Origin: Maricaulis sp034659015
GTDB lineage: Bacteria; Pseudomonadota; Alphaproteobacteria; Caulobacterales; Maricaulaceae
DNA length: 64,000 bases
Assembly: GCA_034659015.1 (NCBI GenBank)
Contig: JAYEGL010000017.1
Location: 402,731 to 466,730 of the forward strand
Reading direction: 5' to 3'
Below the pieces are notes generated by a model. It worked only from the letters and a program-made list of their open reading frames with translations. It was not told the origin of the DNA and ran no database searches. A program made the translations under genes and the position numbers. The number at the start of each line of letters is the position of its first letter. Within the stretch, counting starts at the first letter, position 1. Shown in pieces: positions 50,529-59,420 of the stretch.

Positions 50529-51677
50529 TCAGTCCTCCGCGGCGGCCTCGCTGACCCGGGCCCGGACTTCCAGCGGCAGCACGCGTTCCAGCGCCGCCTG
50601 CAGGCGGTCGCGGTCGCTGTTGTGAACGGGTGCGCCGAGCGCATCGGTTCCGGCTGCCACGACCCAGCGGTAGGCCCGCTCCAGATCCTGCTCCACCCCA
50701 TGGCCCTGGGCGAGCACGAAGGCGTAGAGATACTGGCTCTCCGCATCGCCCCCCCGGGCGCCGCGGCCGAACCAGTAGGCCGCCGCTTCGCGGTCTTCGC
50801 CGCCGCCACGGCCCTGGTAGAGCATCAGCCCGTACTGGCCCTGGGCGGGGGCGTAGTCGCTCTCCGCGGCGATCCGCAGCCAGCGGCGCGCCTCGCCGTC
50901 GTCGGCCGTACCGCCCTCTCCGTCGGCCCACATCATCCCGGCCTGGAACGCGCCCTCGGCGAGATTGGCGTCGGCGGCGCGCTCGTACCAGATGCGGGCC
51001 CCCTCGGCGTCGCGCTCGCCGCCGATGCCCTCGTCGAGCATCTGGGCGAGCTGATACATGCCTTCCGCGGAGTCCTGCTGGGCGGCGCGTTCGGCCCAGC
51101 GCCGCGCCGATCCACGGTCCTGGGGCACGGGGGAATTCTTGAGCGCCAGGGCATAGGCGACCATGCCGTCGATATGCCCGGCCCGCGCCGCGCGCTCGAA
51201 CCAGCGCCGCGGTTCGCCCAGATCGAGCCCGTCATCGCCCAGCCGGGCCAGCAGGCCGAGCTGGTAGAGCGCAACCGGGTGATCCTGTTCGGCCGCACGG
51301 CGGAACCAGCGCGCCGCGGCTTCCACGTCCCGCTCGCCGCCCCGCCCGTCGCGCGCCATGATCCCGGCCAGCGCCGCAGCATCGACAATACCCGCCACCG
51401 CGGCGGTTTCGGCGTAGCGGCGCGCGAGATACCAGTCATCACTGACGAAGGCGACCTGCGCGCGGTACCAGGCGGCCTCGCCGGCATTCATGTTGTCGGG
51501 GATTACAGCGGCCTCGGCATCCATGCTGCCGGACTCCGCCGCGCTCTGCACATCCTGCGGCAGGAGGATGAGCTCGTCGGGGAAGGCCGCGCCGTCGTCC
51601 GGGACAGTTGCCTCCTGCGCCGCGACGGGCGTGCTCAGCAGGACAAGGGCGGGAAGAAGGGATCGGTACATGGGCAT
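50529..51677 (-). CDS. Exported Sel1-repeat protein
   Basis: A 382-residue protein with a signal peptide (SLLPALVLLSTPVAAQ) and about eight Sel1-like repeats of 36 residues (for example AARWFRRAAEQDHPVALYQLGLLA and GARIWYERAADANLAEGAFQAGMMWADG). Sel1 repeats are TPR-like scaffolds for protein contacts. The start could be the Met two codons later (MYRSLL). It lies alone between efp and thiE on the same strand; no specific role. Confidence 0.85.
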   Translation of the reverse strand: MPMYRSLLPALVLLSTPVAAQEATVPDDGAAFPDELILLPQDVQSAAESGSMDAEAAVIPDNMNAGEAAWYRAQVAFVSDDWYLARRYAETAAVAGIVDAAALAGIMARDGRGGERDVEAAARWFRRAAEQDHPVALYQLGLLARLGDDGLDLGEPRRWFERAARAGHIDGMVAYALALKNSPVPQDRGSARRWAERAAQQDSAEGMYQLAQMLDEGIGGERDAEGARIWYERAADANLAEGAFQAGMMWADGEGGTADDGEARRWLRIAAESDYAPAQGQYGLMLYQGRGGGEDREAAAYWFGRGARGGDAESQYLYAFVLAQGHGVEQDLERAYRWVVAAGTDALGAPVHNSDRDRLQAALERVLPLEVRARVSEAAAED

Positions 51678-51737
51678 TCTTTCAGCGCGGCCGGGACGGC
51701 GCGGTCAAGTGACAAGGCGGTCATCGTCAGCCGCGGC

Positions 51738-52361
51738 CTAACCCTCGCCCTCGCATAATGCATTGAACGCCTTCACCGCCGCAGCCGGCCCGTCGGGATG
51801 CTTCCACACGCCGCCGGACACGGCGAGGAAGTCGGCACCGGCCTCGATGAGCGGGCGGGCATTGTCAACGGTGATGCCGCCGATCGCGACGCAGGGCAGT
51901 TCGAAAAGCTCGGTCCACCAGGTCAGGATGGCTGGCTCGGCTTGCGTAGGCGCGTCCTTGGTATCGGTCGGAAAGAATGCGCCGAAGGCGACGTAGTCTG
52001 CCCCCGCTTCGCCCGCCACCATGGCGAGATGCCGGCTGTCGTGACAGGTCACGCCAACGGTGCGGTCCTTGCCCATCACGGCGCGCGCCGCCTTCACCGT
52101 GCCGTCCTGCTGACCGATATGAACCCCGTCACAGCCCAGCTCCGCAGCGAGTTCGGGATCGTCATTCAGGATGACGGCCATATCCCGCGCATGGGCCGCT
52201 TTGATGAGGTCCGGCGCGAGCGCCCGGATCTCGTCTCGCGCCTGATCCTTGAGACGGATCTGCAGCGCGGCCACCGCGCCGCCGTCCAGAGCCTCGGCGA
52301 GCGTCGCGGCGAAACCGTCATCGATGCGGGGCGGCGTGATCAGGTAGAGCTGGGTCGTCAT
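51738..52361 (-). CDS. thiE: Thiamine-phosphate synthase
   Basis: ThiE joins HMP-PP and HET-P to thiamine phosphate. The 207-residue TIM-barrel shows LYLITPPRIDDGF, LQIRLKDQ, VILNDDPELAAELGCDGVHIGQQDG, VGVTCHDSRHLAMVAGEAGADYVAFGAFFPT and AIGGITVDNARPLIEAGADFLAVSGG. The VHIGQQD form, where many enzymes have VHLGQED, is a common alphaproteobacterial variant. Start is MTTQLYLITPP; a 12-residue longer start is not conserved. No other thiamine genes nearby. Confidence 0.93.
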   Translation of the reverse strand: MTTQLYLITPPRIDDGFAATLAEALDGGAVAALQIRLKDQARDEIRALAPDLIKAAHARDMAVILNDDPELAAELGCDGVHIGQQDGTVKAARAVMGKDRTVGVTCHDSRHLAMVAGEAGADYVAFGAFFPTDTKDAPTQAEPAILTWWTELFELPCVAIGGITVDNARPLIEAGADFLAVSGGVWKHPDGPAAAVKAFNALCEGEG

Positions 52362-52534
52362 GGCGGCTCTTCTGGCAGGTCGCCGGGCGCCGGACAACCG
52401 TTTTCACAGTGCGGCCGGGCCGCGGGAACCCTGCGACTCGCGAACGCCGTTCATCTTCCTTTCATGCCGGTATTGTGAGAATGAACGTCCGGATCGGTTG
52501 TCACGATCCGCTTTCTTTCTCGCAGGGGGATTTC

Positions 52535-53002
52535 ATGTCCATCAGAACCATTTTCGCCGCCACGATCGCCGCGGCTGCGGTCACCGGCGCCGTCGCCGCC
52601 CAGGACTGGTCGCAAAACCCGACCTTCGGCCAGACCACGCTGTCGGCCGGTTTCGCACCGGACCCGTACACCGTGTCCATCACCGCGGGCGGCAATATCG
52701 ACGCCGGCGCCTCGCTTGGCGGCGCCTGCCGCGGCATGATCGCCAACGCACCGGACTACCGCCTGCACTACAATGCCGGCAGCCTGCCGCTCTATATCGG
52801 CGCCCGTTCGAACAGCGACACCACGATCGTCGTCAACGCGCCGGACGGCTCCTGGTACTGCAATGACGACAGCAACGGGCTGAACCCGATGGTGTCCTGG
52901 GGCAATCCCCCGTCGGGCCAGTACGACATCTGGATCGGCACCTACGGCTCGGGCAGCGGCCTGGCCCAGGCCACGCTGACCATCTCCGAGCTGGGCAACT
53001 AG
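52535..53002 (+). CDS. Exported beta-rich protein of unknown function
   Basis: A 155-residue protein with a signal peptide (IRTIFAATIAAAAVTGAVAAQ, cleavage before DWSQNPTFG). The mature domain is predicted all-beta, with GGACRGMI and WYCNDDSN giving one cysteine pair, and a GQYDIWIGTYGSGSGLAQATLTISE end that resembles bacterial pre-peptidase (PPC-like) domains. No catalytic residues are evident. It has a CAGGGGGA ribosome site and its own strong terminator. Confidence 0.8.
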   Translation: MSIRTIFAATIAAAAVTGAVAAQDWSQNPTFGQTTLSAGFAPDPYTVSITAGGNIDAGASLGGACRGMIANAPDYRLHYNAGSLPLYIGARSNSDTTIVVNAPDGSWYCNDDSNGLNPMVSWGNPPSGQYDIWIGTYGSGSGLAQATLTISELGN

Positions 53003-53025
53003 GCCTTCCGGACATCCGAAACGAG

Positions 53026-53053
53026 AACGGGGCCCCGCGGGGCCCCGTTTTTT
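53026..53053 (+). terminator. Terminator after the exported protein gene
   Basis: Stem aacggggcc / ggccccgtt with a 6-nt GC loop and a run of six T, 23 bp after the stop codon. Confidence 0.93.
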
Positions 53054-53060
53054 ATTCTAG

Positions 53061-53246
53061 GGGACGTGTACCTCTGGTACGCGTCCCAGGAAGAATCTCA
53101 TTCTTCCGTCCCGACAGGCCATGTGTCGGGCGAAAACGAGCGGGTGCCACCGGCGAACGGCTTGCCAAGAGCAAAGACCCGCCTCGGCCCTCAACGCACT
53201 CCGCCAGTCAGGTCCTCCCGGGACACGTACCGGAGGTACATGTCCC
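53061..53246. repeat. REPIN-like repeat pair
   Basis: Two related 27-bp hairpins face each other across 132 bp: gggacgtgtacc-tct-ggtacgcgtccc (53061-53087) and gggacacgtacc-gga-ggtacatgtccc (53220-53246). A third stem ggaagaat/attcttcc lies at 53089-53107. Such paired palindromes with GTACC/GGGAC ends are the form of REP doublets moved by RAYT transposases. The element ends 6 bp before the aldolase stop. No gene is supported in it. Confidence 0.65.
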
Positions 53247-53252
53247 TCATAC

Positions 53253-54290
53253 CTAAGCCGTTTCCTTCTCCATCGCCTCGTCCCACTCGCCCAGCGCGGC
53301 CAGGCCGTTCATGCGGGCGCGGTGATTGAAGGCGGCCTGCGCGGCCGGAATGTTGTCCGGCTTTCCGGCCCAGGCCTTCAGGGGCGCGGCCTGAAGGGCG
53401 CGGCCGTAGGAGAAGGTCAGCGGCCAGGGCAGATCGTAGCTGGCATTCATCGCATTGAGGTGGGCCGTGGCCTCCTCGTCGCTCTGCCCGCCGGAGAGGA
53501 AGGCGATGCCGGGCACGGCGGCCGGCACGCAATTGGCCAGGCACTGCACCGTCATGTCGGCGACTTCCTCGATACCGGCCCGGTCGGACGCCTTCGTGCC
53601 GGAGATCACCATGTTCGGCTTGAGAACGGTGCCCTCGAGCACGACCCCCTGGTCGAACAGTTCGCGGTAGAGGGATTTCAGCGCGAATTCGGTGACTTCG
53701 TAACAGCGCTCGATCGAGTGGTCGCCATCCATGATGACTTCCGGCTCGACGATCGGGACGATATTCGCTTCCTGGCACAGCGCGGCATAGCGCGCCAGGG
53801 CGTGGGTATTGACGTTGATGCAGTACTGGCTGGGCACGCTTTCGTCGCCGCCCTGGCCGATATTGATCACGGCGCGCCATTTCGCGAAACGCGCGCCCAG
53901 CTCGTAATAGTCGGCCAGGCGGTCGCGCAGGCCGTCGAGACCCTCGGTGACCTTCTCGCCTTCGGCGCCGGCGAGATCCTTGGCGCCGGTATCGACCTTG
54001 ATGCCCGGAATGGCGCCGGCGTCCTGGATCAGCTTGACCAGCGAGGTACCGTCCTGGGCGCTCTGGCGGATGGTTTCGTCGTAGAGGATGACGCCGGAGA
54101 CGTGGTCCTGCATCGCGGTTTCCGTGCGGAACAGCATCTCGCGCCAGTCGCGGCGATTGTCCGGCGTGTTGTCCAGGCCGATCGAGGCAAAGCGCTTGCC
54201 GATCGTGCCCGTCGACTCGTCCGCCGCGAGAATGCCCTTGCCCGGCGCCACCATGGCGCAGGCGGTTTCGTTGAGTTGATCGAGATCCAT
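53253..54290 (-). CDS. Class I fructose-bisphosphate aldolase
   Basis: A 345-residue Schiff-base aldolase of the animal/plant type (PF00274), cleaving fructose-1,6-bisphosphate in glycolysis and the reverse in gluconeogenesis. Markers: GKGILAADESTGTIGKRF, GVILYDETIRQ, IPGIKVDTGA, KWRAVINIG, IVEPEVIMDGDHSIERC and the Schiff-base lysine in GTVLKPNMVISG. It follows gap and pgk on the same strand with 180 bp between pgk and itself, so it may have its own promoter. Confidence 0.95.
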   Translation of the reverse strand: MDLDQLNETACAMVAPGKGILAADESTGTIGKRFASIGLDNTPDNRRDWREMLFRTETAMQDHVSGVILYDETIRQSAQDGTSLVKLIQDAGAIPGIKVDTGAKDLAGAEGEKVTEGLDGLRDRLADYYELGARFAKWRAVINIGQGGDESVPSQYCINVNTHALARYAALCQEANIVPIVEPEVIMDGDHSIERCYEVTEFALKSLYRELFDQGVVLEGTVLKPNMVISGTKASDRAGIEEVADMTVQCLANCVPAAVPGIAFLSGGQSDEEATAHLNAMNASYDLPWPLTFSYGRALQAAPLKAWAGKPDNIPAAQAAFNHRARMNGLAALGEWDEAMEKETA

Positions 54291-54471
54291 CGCGTTTACC
54301 CCAGCTAGAATGTTCGTGTCGCGGACCCGTGGCCCGTTCCCCAGAGCGACTGCCCCGTTTTAATACGGCATATGCCGCTTGCCCACCGGTGAGCGGCCGT
54401 CTGCGGATTCAGCCTGGCCCGGCAGAAATGTTATCGTTACCACGCCGCGCGCGGCAACCCGCTTCTCCGGG

Positions 54472-55683
54472 TCAGGCCGCCACGCCGGTTTCATCCTTGA
54501 GGACGCCAACGCCCGGCAGCGACTTGCCTTCCATCCATTCCAGGAAGGCGCCGCCCGCCGTTGAAATGAAGGAGAAGTCGTTGGAGACGCCGGCCTGGTT
54601 CAGCGCGGCCACAGTGTCGCCACCGCCCGCCACGGCCACCAGACCGCGCGCCTTGACGGCCTTGGCCGCCTGCTGCGCTGCCGCCACCGTTGCGGTCTCG
54701 AAGGGCGGCGTCTCGAAGGCGCCCAGCGGCCCGTTCCAGATCAGCGTCTTCGCCTCGTCCATGGCCATGGTCAGAGCGACCACGGTCGCCGGACCGCAGT
54801 CGAGGATCATCTCGTCCCCGGCGACGTCATTGACGGCGGCCAGGCGGGTTTCCGGGTTCGGCCTGAACTCTTTCGCCACCACCACGTCGGACGGCAGCAT
54901 GATGCGGCAGCCGGACTCCTCGGCCGTGGCCAGGATCGCCCGCGCGGTGTCGACCAGGTCCTTCTCGCACAGGCTGGCGCCGACATTGATGCCCTGGGCG
55001 TGCAGAAGCGTATTCGCCATGCCGCCGCCGACGAACAGGATGTCGACCTTCTTCACCAGGTTGAGCAGGAGGTCGATCTTGGTGGAGACCTTGGCCCCGC
55101 CGACCAGGGCGATCACCGGGCGTTCCGGTGCTTCCAGCGCGGCGACCAGGTGGTCGATCTCGCGCTGCATGGCCAGACCGGCATAGGCCGGCAGGAGGCG
55201 CGCCACGCCCTCGGTCGAGGCATGCGCCCGGTGGGCGGCCGAGAACGCGTCGTTGACATAGATGTCGCCGAGGTCGGCCAGCGCTTTCGCGAAGACCGGG
55301 TCATTGCCTTCCTCGCCCGCATCGAAGCGGGTGTTCTCCAGCAGGAGCACATCGCCGCCCGACATGTCGGCGACCGCCGAGAGCGCTTCGTCGCCCACGG
55401 TCTCGGTGCAGAAATCGACCGGCACGCCCAGGAGGTCGGCCAGCGGCTGGGCCACCGGCTCCAGCGACATCTCCGGCACACGCTTCCCTTTGGGCCGGCC
55501 GAAGTGCGCCAGCAGGACGATCTTCGCGCCGCGCTCCATGAGGTGCTCGATCGTGGGGACCGCGGAAACCAGACGCGTCGCATCGGTCACCCGGCCATCC
55601 TTCATCGGCACGTTGAAATCGACGCGCACGAGAACGCGCTTGCCGGCGACCTCCGCGTCCTGGATCCGGCGGATCTCGGTCAT
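54472..55683 (-). CDS. pgk: Phosphoglycerate kinase
   Basis: A 403-residue kinase interconverting 1,3-bisphosphoglycerate/ADP and 3-phosphoglycerate/ATP. Markers: VLVRVDFNVPMKDGRVTDATR, HFGRPKGKR, DVLLLENTRFDAGEEGNDP, ALVGGAKVSTK, and ATP-site GGGDTVAALNQAG. Start is MTEIRRIQDAEV, preceded by GAGGTAGGG; a longer start adds unconserved sequence. 26 bp downstream of gap, so the two are co-transcribed. Confidence 0.97.
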   Translation of the reverse strand: MTEIRRIQDAEVAGKRVLVRVDFNVPMKDGRVTDATRLVSAVPTIEHLMERGAKIVLLAHFGRPKGKRVPEMSLEPVAQPLADLLGVPVDFCTETVGDEALSAVADMSGGDVLLLENTRFDAGEEGNDPVFAKALADLGDIYVNDAFSAAHRAHASTEGVARLLPAYAGLAMQREIDHLVAALEAPERPVIALVGGAKVSTKIDLLLNLVKKVDILFVGGGMANTLLHAQGINVGASLCEKDLVDTARAILATAEESGCRIMLPSDVVVAKEFRPNPETRLAAVNDVAGDEMILDCGPATVVALTMAMDEAKTLIWNGPLGAFETPPFETATVAAAQQAAKAVKARGLVAVAGGGDTVAALNQAGVSNDFSFISTAGGAFLEWMEGKSLPGVGVLKDETGVAA

Positions 55684-55709
55684 GTCCCTACCTCGCCCGG
55701 TCTTGCGTC

Positions 55710-56723
<1,014 letters not shown>

Positions 56724-57114
56724 GCTCTCTTATCTCCATTCGACACGCCGGAATCGCAAGCGATCCAGCCAGAATTTGGCGCGGATTTAGCGGCCTTTCG
56801 CGGCGCCGTCCACCGATGCGATGCGGCAAAACGACCGGAGACGGAAATTTTTCATTCCCGGCGAGCTGCAGGTATAATTGCCCTGCCCCGGGAAAACAGA
56901 GAAATAACCATCCGCAAACTCTTCAAAAACAGATATTATTGTTCATGGTAGCGTTATCGTGGAGCGCATCCCACCCTGGACCCCGACCCCGAATTCACGG
57001 ACGCCGCCGCCGGCCTTGCGCAGTGACCGGCGCAGGCGAGGACTTGAAATGCCCTCTCCCCCCTGCGAGAACCTTTTTAACAGTTGATCAGGACGTCAAG
57101 GGCAGGCGTAACAC
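56724..57114. other. Divergent gap/sqdB intergenic region
   Basis: This 390-bp region lies between divergent gap and sqdB and is lower in GC in its middle (about 56840-56950). TATAAT at 56873-56878 is a perfect -10 on the plus strand but has no convincing -35. A TTAAC half-site with flanking T run occurs near 57074. No open reading frame with support was seen. It is expected to hold promoters for both genes. Confidence 0.5.
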
Positions 57115-58329
57115 ATGAAAGTCATCGTTCTCGGTGGGGACGGCTTCTGCGGATGGCCGACAGCGCTTCACCTCTCCAATCTCGGACACGACGTGGTCAT
57201 CGTGGACAATCTGTCCCGCCGCATGATCGACGTCGAACTCGAAGTCGACAGCCTCACGCCGATCCGTCCGATGTCGGAACGTCTCGCCGCCTGGAAGGAC
57301 GTGTCCGGCCGCGACATCAAGTTCGTCAACATGAATATCGGCAAGGACTACCAGGAACTGGTGGACCTGATCGCGTCGGAACAGCCCGATACGATCATCC
57401 ATTTCGCCGAGCAGCGTGCGGCGCCCTACTCGATGAAGTCGGCCCGGCACAAGCGCTACACCGTCGACAATAATCTCAACGCCACCAATGACGTGCTCGC
57501 CGCGATCGTCGACTCCGGTCGGGACATCCACCTCGTCCACCTCGGCACGATGGGCGTTTACGGATACGGCACGGCGGGGATGAAGATCCCCGAGGGCTAT
57601 CTCAAGGTGAAGGTGGAGACCGAGCACGGCCTGCAGGACCAGGAAATCCTCTATCCGGCCAATCCGGGCTCGATCTACCACATGACCAAGACCCAGGATC
57701 AGCTCTTCTTCCACTTCTACAACAAGAATGACGGCGTGAAGATCACCGATCTCCACCAGGGCATTGTCTGGGGCACCCAGACGGAAGAGACGAAGAAGGA
57801 CGAGCGCCTGATCAACCGGTTCGACTATGACGGCGACTACGGCACCGTGCTGAACCGTTTCCTGATGCAGGCCGCCGTGGGCTATCCGATGACCGTGCAC
57901 GGCACGGGCGGCCAGACCCGCGCCTTCATCCACATCCAGGACACGGTGCGCTGCGTGCAGCTGGCGGTCGAAAACCCGCCGCAGCACGGCGAAAAGGTGC
58001 GCATCATGAACCAGATGACCGAGACGCACCGCGTGCGCGATCTGGCCAAGATGATCGCCGATCTCGCCGGCGCCGAGATGCAGCTGGTCCCGAACCCGCG
58101 CAACGAGGCCGACGAGAACGAGCTTCACGTCGAGAACGACACTTTCCTGCGTATGGGCCTGAAGCCCACCACGCTGGCCGACGGCCTGATGGAAGAGGTC
58201 ACCGACATCGCCCGCAAATATGCCGAGCGCTGCGACAAGACGAAGATCCCGTGCATCTCCTACTGGGGCAAGACGCGCGAGAAGGCGGCCGAAGACGGCA
58301 AGCCGGCCGCGGAAACCGCGGCGGAATAG
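57115..58329 (+). CDS. sqdB: UDP-sulfoquinovose synthase-like epimerase
   Basis: A 404-residue extended SDR that, in the SqdB family, makes UDP-sulfoquinovose from UDP-glucose and sulfite for the sulfolipid SQDG. Markers: VIVLGGDGFCGWPTALHLS (NAD site), NLSRR, HFAEQRAAPYSMKS, catalytic LGTMGVYGYG and YHMTKTQ, TDLHQGIVWGTQT, and GGQTRAFIHIQDTV. Length fits SqdB/Agl3. The glycosyltransferase partner (SqdX/SqdD) is not in the window. The C-terminal 20-codon part is repeated in a scar at 58880. A terminator follows. Confidence 0.93.
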   Translation: MKVIVLGGDGFCGWPTALHLSNLGHDVVIVDNLSRRMIDVELEVDSLTPIRPMSERLAAWKDVSGRDIKFVNMNIGKDYQELVDLIASEQPDTIIHFAEQRAAPYSMKSARHKRYTVDNNLNATNDVLAAIVDSGRDIHLVHLGTMGVYGYGTAGMKIPEGYLKVKVETEHGLQDQEILYPANPGSIYHMTKTQDQLFFHFYNKNDGVKITDLHQGIVWGTQTEETKKDERLINRFDYDGDYGTVLNRFLMQAAVGYPMTVHGTGGQTRAFIHIQDTVRCVQLAVENPPQHGEKVRIMNQMTETHRVRDLAKMIADLAGAEMQLVPNPRNEADENELHVENDTFLRMGLKPTTLADGLMEEVTDIARKYAERCDKTKIPCISYWGKTREKAAEDGKPAAETAAE

Positions 58330-58349
58330 CGCCTTTCACGATACGATTG

Positions 58350-58382
58350 AAAAGGGGCGTCCGGTGCGGCGCCCTTTTTTTT
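58350..58382 (+). terminator. Terminator of sqdB
   Basis: An aaaggggcg / cgcccttt stem (one bulge) with a GC-rich loop and eight T. Its right arm and T run (58365-58380) recur at 58937-58951. Confidence 0.85.
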
Positions 58383-58411
58383 GGCGCTCCGCCGGCTTGA
58401 AGCCGGACGGA

Positions 58412-58801
58412 TCAGTCCGCCTGCAGCCAGGCCAGCGCCGCAGCTTCGGCCTCGAACACCCCGAAGGCGTGGTGGTCGTCTTTCAGCGGCAGGTGTTCCC
58501 AGACCTGGATAATGGGCGATTTCCAGCGCTCCGGAATGATCCAGGCCTCCCGCGCGCCCTCGCCGCGCAAGTCCCGGGTCGCCTCCATATAGGGCATGGC
58601 CACATCGAGATACTGCTCGACCGTCAGTGCGCTGAGATCGGCATCCGCTGCCAGACTGGTCAGGATACGGCGCGAGCCCGGCCATTCGGGCGTCGAGATG
58701 ATCTCCCGGTCCGACCGCAGGATTTCATCCATGTCGACGCGGCCTTCGAAATGGATCCGAAACGACCTGATTTCCGGATCAAACCGGAAGGCATAACTCA
58801 T
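58412..58801 (-). CDS. Hypothetical STAS/SpoIIAA-like fold protein
   Basis: A 129-residue soluble protein. The start MSYAFRFDPEIRSFRIHFEGRVDMDEIL, a mixed alpha/beta pattern and the ending FGVFEAEAAALAWLQ resemble the SpoIIAA-like/STAS group that senses lipids or acts as an anti-sigma antagonist, but no motif is decisive. It is convergent with sqdB. It now sits between full sqdB and the argE/sqdB scar, so its neighbourhood has been rearranged. Confidence 0.65.
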   Translation of the reverse strand: MSYAFRFDPEIRSFRIHFEGRVDMDEILRSDREIISTPEWPGSRRILTSLAADADLSALTVEQYLDVAMPYMEATRDLRGEGAREAWIIPERWKSPIIQVWEHLPLKDDHHAFGVFEAEAAALAWLQAD

Positions 58802-58825
58802 GGAAGTCCCCGTCCCCGACCGTTG

Positions 58826-58891
58826 CTAGGCCCGAAGCACAGACACGAGCCGCTCCAAGAAGATACAACATTGATCGAGCTGGTCGATGGC
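58826..58891 (-). pseudogene. argE 3'-end fragment (duplication relic)
   Basis: 22 codons including the TAG stop. Translated on the minus strand it reads QLDQCCIFLERLV...VLRA, against QLDQCCVFLEKLV...VLEG in the intact argE at 59421-59486; 15 of 21 residues agree. Upstream sequence of argE is missing, replaced at 58880-58891 by the joint with an sqdB end. Non-functional. Confidence 0.8.
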
Positions 58892-58951
58892 CTTTTGGAA
58901 GAAGTTACCGATATCGCTCGCAAATATGCCGAGCGATGCGGCGCCCTTTTT
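58880..58951 (+). pseudogene. sqdB 3'-end fragment plus terminator remnant
   Basis: Encodes DGLLEEVTDIARKYAERC, 17 of 18 residues identical to sqdB codons at 58180-58236 but with about nine silent differences. At the shared TGCG it jumps to tgcggcgcccttttt (58937-58951), identical to the sqdB terminator half. The sqdB stop and 130 bp between are deleted. Non-functional. Confidence 0.8.
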
Positions 58952-58994
58952 GTGCGTGGCGGCCATCACACCTGCATCACCTGCCATCCTCTAT

Positions 58995-59064
58995 CGTCTT
59001 TCCGGCGAAAGCCGGAACCCAGTCGAACGGTCGTTCTGGGTCCTGACTTTCGTCAGGATGACGG
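58995..59064. repeat. Extragenic palindromic repeat, copy 2
   Basis: cgtctttccggcgaaagccggaac at the left and gtcaggatgacgg at the right, with cccag/ctggg arms inside. Same family as 33548-33672, in a shorter form. Confidence 0.85.
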
Positions 59065-59124
59065 TGTATGGGTGTGAAGCCGTTTGAGGCCGGGCAGCAA
59101 GAGCTGGACAGAAGGAATATCACC

Positions 59125-59214
59125 GTCATTCCGGCGAACGCCGGAACCCAGTCGGGCGGCCGCTCTGGGTCCTGACTGAAGCCTGCGGCCGCAGAAGCGG
59201 GTGTCAGGATGACG
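59125..59214. repeat. Extragenic palindromic repeat, copy 3
   Basis: cgtcattccggcgaacgccgg ... ctgggtcctgactgaag...gtcaggatgacg. Third copy, 60 bp after copy 2 in the same orientation. The 420-bp stretch 58802-59222 contains only the two gene relics and these repeats. Confidence 0.85.
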
Positions 59215-59222
59215 ATGCATGT

Positions 59223-59420
59223 CTATCGATTAAACCTTGAAACACCGAGCACATAACCTGCCGCGATCGAGATAGCTCCACCGCAAAACGCTACAATAAC
59301 AAAGGTCTCAAAACCCCGTATCACCAACGCGGAAACCGATACCAGCAATACAACCGCTAGCACGAGATAGTCGATTCCAATTTGGAACCGGCTTGCTCTT
59401 CGGTCTGCCCGCCTTGCCAT
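59223..59420 (-). CDS. Small two-helix membrane protein
   Basis: A 65-residue protein with a basic start (MARRADRRASRF) and two hydrophobic helices (about 17-35 and 40-58). Its ATG directly follows the argE stop, so it could be translated by re-initiation. Base composition is clearly more AT-rich than the neighbours, which suggests recent arrival or a non-coding origin. No family recognised. Confidence 0.45.
   Translation of the reverse strand: MARRADRRASRFQIGIDYLVLAVVLLVSVSALVIRGFETFVIVAFCGGAISIAAGYVLGVSRFNR

Noticed and set aside
53066..53329. Short plus-strand frame through the REPIN-like repeat
   Set aside because: It reads through palindromes and the antisense end of the aldolase gene and has no ribosome site.
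58220..59077. A 285-codon plus-strand frame downstream of sqdB
   Set aside because: It is antisense to the 58412-58801 gene and then reads through the sqdB relic and repeats; only the 18-residue relic is meaningful.
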